NCBI GenBank assembly: GCA_937926875.1
Contig: CALBAX010000099.1
Coordinates: 1 to 13,286, forward strand
From: an uncultured Desulfovibrio sp.
Lineage (GTDB): Bacteria; Desulfobacterota; Desulfovibrionia; Desulfovibrionales; Desulfovibrionaceae
Length of the DNA stretch: 13,286 bases
Direction: 5' to 3'
Shown here: one piece after another, positions 1 to 5,616 of the stretch
Numbering within the stretch: position 1 is the stretch's first letter
Layout: each line of letters begins with the position of its first letter
Made by a program: the position numbers and the translations under genes
The notes under the pieces: generated by a model
Seen by the model: only the letters and a program-made list of their open reading frames with translations
Told to the model about the DNA's origin: nothing
Databases searched by the model: none

Positions 1-44
1 GAACGGCTTTATGCGCCTTTTCGACCCCACCGTCAAGCATCTTT

Positions 45-67
45 CCGCAAAAAAAATTTGCGGTTTT
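45..67 (+). terminator. Possible weak terminator hairpin near the left edge
   Basis: CCGCAAA (45-51) pairs with TTTGCGG (57-63) around a five-A loop and is followed by TTTT (64-67). It could end a plus-strand gene lying mostly to the left of the window. The stem is short and partly A-T, and the T tract has only four bases, so the call is tentative. Confidence 0.3.
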
Positions 68-114
68 GCGGAACACGCTGAAGGAGTTTATCCTTAACTA
101 CTTATCATCAAATC

Positions 115-146
115 CTTCTAAATAATATCAATATATTATTTAGAAG
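115..146. repeat. Perfect AT-rich palindrome, 14-bp arms
   Basis: The left arm CTTCTAAATAATAT (115-128) and right arm ATATTATTTAGAAG (133-146) are exact reverse complements around the loop CAAT (129-132). The arms are far richer in A+T than the genes in this window. No T tract follows on either side, so this is not a normal terminator. A second exact hairpin, AGAAGA/TCTTCT (142-147 with 155-160), shares bases with the right arm, so the two cannot form together. Its role is unknown; a protein-binding site, an RNA structure or a mobile-element end are all possible. Confidence 0.75.
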
Positions 147-336
147 ACTTCAAATCTTCTGTCTGCCCACACCTACTTATGCCCTGTTTGTGTTCACGTG
201 ATGCGCTCGAAAATCTTTTCCTTTTTTGTGGCAAGACATCTTTCCTTCTCCTGGCTGATACACGGGCTAGGAAGACTATACGCACTTTCCTTTGCCGGTG
301 TGCATTTCTGCCCCCTTACACGAAGGCTCTATTCTA

Positions 337-615
337 AGAGTGTGTCCGACATATAACTTGCTAGACTAAATTTCTCCAAAGGATACAGACCAGAGCGAGG
401 TAAAGTAGACCCAAATTGACGAGCTAGCAACAATAACGCGTACGCAGACTTCGGAAACCTTTCAACCAGGCAAGTCCGTCCCTCTACACAGTGGTGTGCA
501 GGATGCCTTCGACGTTCCTGAATTTCTTCCCCCGGCTGCGAATATGCTCCTCAAATCCGTTAACAAGGACTTCTTCGCTGCCTCGTGGATAAATAATTAT
601 GAGAGACAAGCTAAC
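337..615 (-). mobile_element. Remnant of an IS5-type insertion sequence, right end only
   Basis: The stretch contains the decayed C-terminal part of a DDE transposase (361-615, minus strand). About 25 bases of non-coding sequence follow its natural stop, ending in GAGTGTGTCCGAC (338-350 as read on the plus strand), which resembles the terminal inverted repeat of IS5-family elements. I find no matching left end in the window, and the N-terminal two thirds of the transposase are absent, so the element is truncated and immobile. The exact outer boundary and target duplication cannot be fixed by eye. Confidence 0.6.
361..615 (-). pseudogene. Degenerate IS5-family transposase C-terminus
   Basis: Reading the minus strand in one frame gives a recognisable IS5-like transposase tail: a segment ending in FEEHIRSRGKK, then TTV*RDGLAWLKGFRSLRTRY, then NLGLLYLALVCILWRNLV and a stop at 361-363. 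Intact relatives read about WVVERTLAWLHGFRRLRTRY here, with the Glu of VER being the third catalytic acidic residue of the DDE triad. In this copy that codon is TAG (484-486). A second in-frame TAG sits at 424-426. The N-terminal region, including the first two acidic residues, is missing or unrecognisable. The frame is otherwise kept, which suggests decay by point mutation after truncation. The family is assigned from remembered consensus, not from a search. Confidence 0.7.
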
Positions 616-639
616 ATCACGTGCCCCTTTACGGGATAG

Positions 640-760
640 CCAATACGGCAAAAGCACTGGGCTTGGACATCGTGAAAGCCAGCGTCTTGAGACGCAGCCG
701 GCAACAGGCCTTTATAGGGCCAGCGCAAGCCACCAGCCTTGCGGGAAGTTCTGATTTTCA
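640..760 (+). other. Gene-free stretch with three short hairpins before a terminator
   Basis: Three inverted repeats lie in a row: GCGTCT/AGACGC (682-695), a GGCC/GGCC pair around 707-721, and CGCAAG/CTTGCG (724-743). They are followed by the hairpin at 765-791, whose plus-strand T tract is the better of its two sides. The arrangement could be the 3' part of a plus-strand structured RNA, or debris from another mobile element next to the IS remnant. The 67-codon reading frame here (621-824) runs through the terminator and has no convincing ribosome binding site, so I do not call it a gene. Confidence 0.3.
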
Positions 761-764
761 TACA

Positions 765-799
765 AAAAGGCCCCGCAAAACGGGGCCTTTTATTTTTTC
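765..799. terminator. Bidirectional rho-independent terminator after lolA
   Basis: The 11-bp stem AAAAGGCCCCG/CGGGGCCTTTT (765-775, 781-791) encloses a CAAAA loop. On the minus strand the stem runs into TTTTTGT, ending the efp-ftsK-lolA block about 25 bases beyond the lolA stop. On the plus strand it runs into TTTTATTTTTT, so it would also stop transcription arriving from the IS-remnant side. Confidence 0.9.
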
Positions 800-816
800 A
801 GCACAGCATAGTCAGG

Positions 817-1488
817 CTACTTGAAAAGCTCGCGTTCCTGTACCTTGGTTTTATCCGTGCGATCTTCCACATCTACGCCCTTGGGCGGCGTGAACTGGAA
901 AGTGCCGCTTCCCAGCATGACATCCGGGATGAACTTGGTGAAATTCACGTCATTATGATTGCCGTAAAAATCCACTAGATCCACTCGACGGATGAAGGTC
1001 TGTGCATCGACCCAGATCAGGGCTTCGACCATCTGGGGCGTCGGGTCCTTGGGATACAGACGGATCTTCCGCATCCCATTCTCCGTACCTTCTTCCTTGA
1101 TGTCAAAATCCTTGCTCAAAGCGGCCTGACCGGTCAGCACCTGGATGATGCTGCGGGAGTCCTGCACCAGGTCGTGGGGATAGCGATAGGCCACTTCCTC
1201 GTCCGGGATGTAATCCCAAATCTCTTTACCCGTGACCACAAGGGTTTCCTTGATAGGCTTTTTCGTCTCCCAACGGATAAGCAATGGCTTTTTGAAGTGC
1301 AGGGTCCCGTAGCGGGTCTCGACGGCTCCACTTTCCTTATGGGTGAGCTTTTGCTCAAACTCGGCAGAAAAGGACTGCAAGGTGTCATAACGCTGTTTGA
1401 GATCTCCCACGAGATCGACGGCCTGCGCCAATGAGGCAAACGCCAACAGGGATACGGCACCAAGCACCAGAGATTTGATCATGCGCAC
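817..1488 (-). CDS. lolA: Outer-membrane lipoprotein carrier protein LolA
   Basis: This is the periplasmic chaperone that accepts lipoproteins released by LolCDE at the inner membrane and hands them to the outer membrane. The 223-residue product starts with a Sec signal peptide: MRMIKS, a hydrophobic stretch, then SLAQA, with likely cleavage after residue 23. The mature part shows the family pattern: LQSFSAEFEQ, GTLHFKKPLLIRWET, LVVTGKEIWDYIPDEEVAYRY, and late on FTPPKGVDV. The length is normal. The GTG at 1488 lies five bases from AGGAGG (1494-1499), and an ATG two codons later (1482) lies 11 bases away; either could start it. The ribosome binding site abuts the ftsK stop codon, so translation is probably coupled to ftsK. 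The gene is last in its block, just before a terminator. Confidence 0.9.
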   Translation of the reverse strand: MRMIKSLVLGAVSLLAFASLAQAVDLVGDLKQRYDTLQSFSAEFEQKLTHKESGAVETRYGTLHFKKPLLIRWETKKPIKETLVVTGKEIWDYIPDEEVAYRYPHDLVQDSRSIIQVLTGQAALSKDFDIKEEGTENGMRKIRLYPKDPTPQMVEALIWVDAQTFIRRVDLVDFYGNHNDVNFTKFIPDVMLGSGTFQFTPPKGVDVEDRTDKTKVQERELFK

Positions 1489-1493
1489 TGTTA

Positions 1494-1499
1494 CCTCCT
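1494..1499 (-). promoter_or_regulatory. lolA ribosome binding site overlapping the ftsK stop
   Basis: A perfect AGGAGG on the minus strand shares bases with the TAG stop of ftsK (1498-1500). It stands five bases before a GTG and 11 before an in-frame ATG. The spacing favours the GTG, while the codon type favours the ATG. Confidence 0.75.
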
Positions 1500-4125
1500 A
1501 TTTGACCACAGCTCGCGGCTTGCTGCCGTCGGCAGGGCCAATGATACCGTCGACCTCCAGCTGTTCCACCATATTGGCGGCCCTGTTGAAGCCGATCTTG
1601 AAGCGCCGCTGGATCAGGGAAATGGACACCCTCCCCTGCTCGGTCACAAAAGCCTGGACCTCAGCATACAAAGGATCCGAAGCCACATCCCCTACCCCAC
1701 TGCCACCACTGCCACCGGCTGCGCCGTCAGCGTTCCAGTCCGCAAAGCTGACCTTATAGCTGGGCACGAGATGGTGCTTCCAGTAGCCGACAACGTTCTG
1801 CACTTCTTCATCGCTCAGGAAGGGACCGTGCAAACGCTGCAAGCGGCCACCGCTGGGCTTGAACAGCATGTCGCCACGGCCCAAAAGATGTTCAGCCCCG
1901 GCCTGGTCCAGGATGGTACGCGAATCATGCCGCGACGTGACCTGGAACGAGATGCGGCAGGGGAAGTTGGCCTTGATCAGACCGGTCACCACATCCACGC
2001 TGGGGCGCTGGGTAGCCAGGATCATATGGATGCCGGCGGCACGGGCCAGCTGGGCAAGACGCACGATGCTGGTCTCCACTTCACGGGCAGCCGTCATCAT
2101 CAAGTCGGCCAGCTCATCAATGACGATGACCAGATAGGGCAACGGCTCCAGATCCGCCAGATCCGGCGGGAGCTGACCGTTGTAACTGGCCAGGCGCTGA
2201 TTGTAGGAGGCCACGTTGCGTACGCCCATACGGGCCATGGCCTCATAGCGCTGATCCATTTCATGCACGGCCCAGTCAAGAGCATTCTTGGCTTCGCTCA
2301 TCTCCGTCACCACGGGGTGGATCAGATGGGGCTCATCGGCGTACATGGCCATTTCGATGCGTTTGGGGTCCACCAGGAGCAGGCGCATCTCTTCGGGCTG
2401 CGTGCGGTACAGCAGACTGAGCAGGATACCATTGAGGCAGACGCTCTTGCCCGCACCGGTGGCACCGGCCACCAGAAGATGCGGCATCCTGGTCAGATCC
2501 GCCATGAAGGGACGGCCGGCAATATCCTTGCCCAGGATCATGGTCAGGGGCCCGCAGCCTTTGCGGAAATCTTCTGACGAAGCCAGCTCTCTGAAATTGA
2601 CGATCTCCCGGTCATCATTGGGGATCTCGATACCCACGGTGTCAGATCCGGGGATCGGGGCCTGGATGCGCACGGCAATGGCCTTGAGGGCAAGGGCAAG
2701 ATCGTCGCTGAGATTGGCGATGCGGTTGACGCGGATACCGGGAGCCGGGCGTACCTCGTACATGGTGACCACAGGCCCGGGCGTGATGCGGACAAGCTCG
2801 CTCTGGATATCGAAATCCTTCAGACATTCCATCAAAGCCTTGCCACGGGCTTCCAGATCCTCACGGCGGATGCGGGGGGCATCCTTGGAGGGCAGGCTCA
2901 GCAGTTCGAGGCTGGGCAAAGGAATGGGCGCGCGGGGACGCTTTTCCTGTGCGGCAGGCGCTGTGGGCCGCACAGCAGACACTGCGGGAGCGGTGGAAGT
3001 TGCGCCCGCGGCCTTGGGGGCTGCTGCAGAAGGCTGCTTTGCGGCAACGTCTTCAGCAGGAGCAGATGCAGCACCTTCCAACCCGCTGTTCTCCCGGGTC
3101 GGGACATCTTCCACAGCAGCTGTACCGGCAACAGCCTCATCCTTACCGGCCGAGGTGCCAGAAGAGGACTCAACGATGACCGGACGAGGAGCTGCCGGAG
3201 CAAAAAAGTCATCATCGTCATCAGTCCCAGGGACGGGAGCGGCAGCAAGCGTCTGCTCCTTGGCGGGAGCGGCAGATACGGCGGGCGGGACAGTCTCTTC
3301 GGGCTCCACAGGATAGATCTCCGGCATGGGATCCTTGGCCGGACGGATATTGCCCAGCTTGTCGCGCAGGGCTCGCCAGAAGTCAGACCCCTTGCCCGGC
3401 TTCTTCTGCTTCAGACCGGCGAGGATACGCTTGTGGAAAGGAAGGGAGGCAAGATCCTGACCATGGGTGACGATCTCGGGCTTGTGCTCTCCGTCCTGTT
3501 GTTTCTGCAGGATGCGTTCCCGGATGCGGGCGATGCAAAGCGCCCCCACGGAAAACCAGGAGAAGTTGAAACTCAGCTGCACGCCGACCAGAAAAATGAA
3601 GAACCAGACCAGCCCCGAGCCCCCGGGGCTGAGGTAGTAGCTGGAATTGGCATGGAGGGTGCCGCCGATCATCCCGCCACCGGCTATATCGCCGAGGGAG
3701 AGATCCCATGCAGCCCCCATGACCAACAGGCAGATGGTCAGCAAAAAGAGACCGCACCAGCGCCACCAGCTGATGGTATACGCGGGGGAGACACAGGACG
3801 CGCCCAGGGCTCCGAAGACCAGAGGCCAGATATAGGCGCCTATGCCAAAAACATCATTGAGGAAGCCGGCAGTATAGGCACCAAAAAGTCCCGCCTGGTT
3901 GCTGACCTCAGCCTGTTTGCTGACCACATGGTTGAGGCTGGGGTCATTGGCACTGAAGGTCACCACGCTGAGCAACATCAACAGTGCCCAAAAAAGCAGG
4001 AAAAGCCCAAAAAGTTCGCGGCTGAACTTGCGTGCGTCCGTATGTCTACCCTCGCGTATCTTGCAAAAAGGCCTATTCGCGGCCCAGGTATTCCTTGGTA
4101 CGGGTATCGACCTTGATGCGGTCAC
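1498..4125 (-). CDS. ftsK: DNA translocase FtsK
   Basis: FtsK is a septum-anchored hexameric ATPase that pumps DNA toward dif and activates XerCD during division. The 875-residue frame has four hydrophobic segments (about 39-57, 93-114, 122-140, 170-190). A low-complexity Pro/Ala/acidic linker follows (about 265-400), including a DDDDD run at 302-306. The motor has Walker A GATGAGKS (554-561) and Walker B VIVIDE (666-671). The C-terminal gamma winged helix that reads KOPS sites is about 815-875. The start is doubtful. The listed GTG lies inside efp (53-base overlap), and the first 28 residues do not look like FtsK. No ATG, GTG or TTG follows in frame until Leu49/Met50 inside the first membrane segment. 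An ACG at residue 29 (4041) has GAGGG seven bases upstream. Function is certain; the N-terminus is not. Confidence 0.93.
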   Translation of the reverse strand: MTASRSIPVPRNTWAANRPFCKIREGRHTDARKFSRELFGLFLLFWALLMLLSVVTFSANDPSLNHVVSKQAEVSNQAGLFGAYTAGFLNDVFGIGAYIWPLVFGALGASCVSPAYTISWWRWCGLFLLTICLLVMGAAWDLSLGDIAGGGMIGGTLHANSSYYLSPGGSGLVWFFIFLVGVQLSFNFSWFSVGALCIARIRERILQKQQDGEHKPEIVTHGQDLASLPFHKRILAGLKQKKPGKGSDFWRALRDKLGNIRPAKDPMPEIYPVEPEETVPPAVSAAPAKEQTLAAAPVPGTDDDDDFFAPAAPRPVIVESSSGTSAGKDEAVAGTAAVEDVPTRENSGLEGAASAPAEDVAAKQPSAAAPKAAGATSTAPAVSAVRPTAPAAQEKRPRAPIPLPSLELLSLPSKDAPRIRREDLEARGKALMECLKDFDIQSELVRITPGPVVTMYEVRPAPGIRVNRIANLSDDLALALKAIAVRIQAPIPGSDTVGIEIPNDDREIVNFRELASSEDFRKGCGPLTMILGKDIAGRPFMADLTRMPHLLVAGATGAGKSVCLNGILLSLLYRTQPEEMRLLLVDPKRIEMAMYADEPHLIHPVVTEMSEAKNALDWAVHEMDQRYEAMARMGVRNVASYNQRLASYNGQLPPDLADLEPLPYLVIVIDELADLMMTAAREVETSIVRLAQLARAAGIHMILATQRPSVDVVTGLIKANFPCRISFQVTSRHDSRTILDQAGAEHLLGRGDMLFKPSGGRLQRLHGPFLSDEEVQNVVGYWKHHLVPSYKVSFADWNADGAAGGSGGSGVGDVASDPLYAEVQAFVTEQGRVSISLIQRRFKIGFNRAANMVEQLEVDGIIGPADGSKPRAVVK
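4049..4053 (-). promoter_or_regulatory. Possible ftsK ribosome binding site ahead of an ACG
   Basis: GAGGG on the minus strand sits seven bases before an in-frame ACG (4041-4039), right where the FtsK-like sequence begins (ARKFSREL). It lies just beyond the efp stop. If used, it would make FtsK 28 residues shorter than the GTG start would. Confidence 0.35.
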
Positions 4126-4630
4126 CTTCGTTCACGAAAATGGGCACCTGCACCACGATACCGGTCTCCAGCTTGGCGGGCTTGGTCACATTGCTCACGG
4201 TGTCGCCCTTGGCGCCGGGTTCGGTCTCCACCACTTCGAGCACCAGGCTCAGCGGGATATCGATATCCAGGGGATTGCCCTTGTACAGAAGCACGCGACA
4301 TTCCTGGCCGTCCTTGAGGAAGCCTTCCTTGCCACCGGTGGTGGAAGTGGACACCTGGAGCTGTTCGTAGGTGGTCATATCCATGAAGATCAGCTCGTCG
4401 TCCTGGCGATACAGGAACTGCATGTCGCGGGTCTCCATGTCGGGCTTGCCCACTTTTTCGCCGGAACGGAAGGTGATGTCCTGGATGCGTCCCGTCAGGA
4501 TGTTGCGCAGCTTGGTGCGGACCATGGCACCACCCTTGCCGGGCTTGAAATGCTGGAAGTCAACAATTTCGTAGGGGATGCCTTCCACCTCGATCTTGAG
4601 GCCCTTGCGAAAATCAGTCGTCGAATACAT
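4073..4630 (-). CDS. efp: Translation elongation factor P
   Basis: EF-P binds ribosomes stalled on consecutive prolines and helps peptide-bond formation. The 185-residue length is typical. An N-terminal KOW-like domain (about 1-62) carries FKPGKGGAMVRTKLRN, whose Lys32 matches the residue modified in many bacteria. Two OB-fold domains follow (about 65-125 and 128-185), the last ending in IKVDTRTKEYLGRE, a strong EF-P signature. The ATG follows AGGAGG by four bases. The start of ftsK overlaps or abuts its end, so the two are probably transcribed together. The link has some logic, since the FtsK linker and the lipoprotein of this window are proline-rich and contain short proline runs. No EpmA or EpmB gene is in the window, so the modification type is unknown. 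Confidence 0.97.
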   Translation of the reverse strand: MYSTTDFRKGLKIEVEGIPYEIVDFQHFKPGKGGAMVRTKLRNILTGRIQDITFRSGEKVGKPDMETRDMQFLYRQDDELIFMDMTTYEQLQVSTSTTGGKEGFLKDGQECRVLLYKGNPLDIDIPLSLVLEVVETEPGAKGDTVSNVTKPAKLETGIVVQVPIFVNEGDRIKVDTRTKEYLGRE

Positions 4631-4671
4631 TCTTCCTCCTGCTGCCGTGCACGTAGCCTTTTTTCGGTCAT

Positions 4672-4701
4672 TTGCAAAAAAAACGCGCTACGGCTAGTAT
4701 A
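4672..4701. promoter_or_regulatory. Divergent promoter region for engB and efp
   Basis: On the plus strand TTGCAA (4672-4677) and TAGTAT (4695-4700) are separated by exactly 17 bases, a good sigma-70 arrangement for engB. On the minus strand TATACT (4701-4696) is a good -10 for efp, with no clear -35. The two -10 boxes share the same bases, so polymerase could occupy only one direction at a time. Confidence 0.55.
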
Positions 4702-4768
4702 CGCTTAGTGAATTGTGGATTATTGTGAAAATACCCCTTACTGTCAAGCTGTGCCTGAGGTCCACACC

Positions 4769-5437
4769 ATGCCGACGCTTACTCTAGAAAGCACCGTCTA
4801 TACCCTCCAGCAACTCCTGGATGTCCCGGAAGCCCAGGTGGCCCTGGCCGGCCGTTCCAACGTGGGCAAGTCCTCGCTCATCAACGCCCTGGCCGTGCGC
4901 AAAAAGCTGGCCAAGGTCAGCGCCACACCTGGCAAGACGCGTTCCATCAATTTTTATCGGGTGCAGCCCCACAACTTTTTTCTGGTCGACCTGCCGGGCT
5001 ACGGCTATGCCCGGGCCAGCCACAGCGAGCGCCGCAGCTGGGCGACCCTGCTGGAAAAATATCTTTCCACCTGCAAGAATCTGCGGGCCCTGGCCCTGCT
5101 TCTGGACAGCCGCCTGCCCCCCCAGAAACTGGACCTGGAGCTGGCCGGCTTCGCTCGTTCCTGCGGGCTTTCCCTGCTGCCCATCCTTACCAAGGCCGAC
5201 AAATGCAACCAGCGGGAGCGCGCTGCACGTCAGGCGGAATGGGGCGAGATCATCGGAGTCAAACCGGTCATCACCTCTTCCAGCAAGCGTATGGGCATGG
5301 ATGCCCTCTGGCAACGCCTTATCGAAGCCTCGGGATGTGCACCTATCCTTCCTGAGGAAGAGCCTGCCCAGCCCGTGACAGCATCGCTGGCCGAAGCGCT
5401 TGCCCGGACGACCGCTGCAACAGAAAAAAAGGCTTAG
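4769..5437 (+). CDS. engB: Ribosome biogenesis GTP-binding protein EngB (YihA/YsxC)
   Basis: A small GTPase needed for assembly of the 50S ribosomal subunit. From the ATG at 4769 the product is 222 residues. It has G1 GRSNVGKS (28-35), a G2 region TPGKT (53-57), G3 DLPGYG (74-79), G4 TKAD (141-144) and a G5-like SSK (171-173). This order and the EngB-specific RSINFY and DLPGYGYA phrases make the call firm. CTGAGG eight bases upstream of 4769 supports this start; the frame stays open back to a GTG at 4715, but those extra residues do not resemble the family. The last 30 residues are a poorly conserved Glu/Ala/Thr tail, slightly longer than usual. It is the only plus-strand gene here and has its own promoter. 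Confidence 0.95.
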   Translation: MPTLTLESTVYTLQQLLDVPEAQVALAGRSNVGKSSLINALAVRKKLAKVSATPGKTRSINFYRVQPHNFFLVDLPGYGYARASHSERRSWATLLEKYLSTCKNLRALALLLDSRLPPQKLDLELAGFARSCGLSLLPILTKADKCNQRERAARQAEWGEIIGVKPVITSSSKRMGMDALWQRLIEASGCAPILPEEEPAQPVTASLAEALARTTAATEKKA

Positions 5438-5440
5438 AGC

Positions 5441-5460
5441 GGCCTTTCGGGAACAAGGCC
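5441..5460 (+). terminator. Hairpin just after engB
   Basis: GGCCTT (5441-5446) and AAGGCC (5455-5460) form a 6-bp stem with an 8-base loop, four bases beyond the engB stop. The bases after it are CTCTCTAC, not a T tract, so termination here would be weak. The stronger hairpin at 5566-5605 may do the work. Confidence 0.35.
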
Positions 5461-5565
5461 CTCTCTACATTAAAGGGGACCTGTACCCCGTCTTCATCTT
5501 CCCTCAAAAGGCCCTCTCCAAAAATGTTTTTTTCGAGAAAGGGACGACAAAACAGCTTTCGATAA

Positions 5566-5605
5566 AACGAGGCAGGAAAATGCTCATGCATCTTCCTGCC
5601 TCGTT
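5566..5605. terminator. Terminator between convergent engB and the CDF gene
   Basis: AACGAGGCAGGAA (5566-5578) pairs perfectly with TTCCTGCCTCGTT (5593-5605). The 14-base loop can itself pair (ATGC 5580-5583 with GCAT 5588-5591). On the minus strand the stem runs into TTTTAT, which fits a terminator about 12 bases beyond the CDF gene stop. On the plus strand the following CCTTTCG is a poorer T tract. Confidence 0.75.
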
Positions 5606-5616
5606 CCTTTCGTTGG

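Noticed and set aside
2..119. Two open plus-strand frames at the left edge, ending near 100 and 119, and a minus-strand ATG near 41
   Set aside because: All are short and cut by the window edge. None shows a recognisable motif, and overlapping open frames here give no reason to prefer one.
621..824. 67-codon plus-strand reading frame after the IS remnant
   Set aside because: It runs through the terminator at 765-791, has no convincing ribosome binding site and resembles nothing I know.
2288..3316. 342-codon plus-strand frame opposite ftsK
   Set aside because: It lies antisense to the well-identified FtsK motor and linker. Its Ser/Arg/Ala-rich translation is typical of the complement of GC-rich coding sequence.
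5343..5591. 82-codon minus-strand frame overlapping the engB end
   Set aside because: It overlaps engB on the opposite strand, crosses the hairpins of the gap and starts inside the terminator loop.
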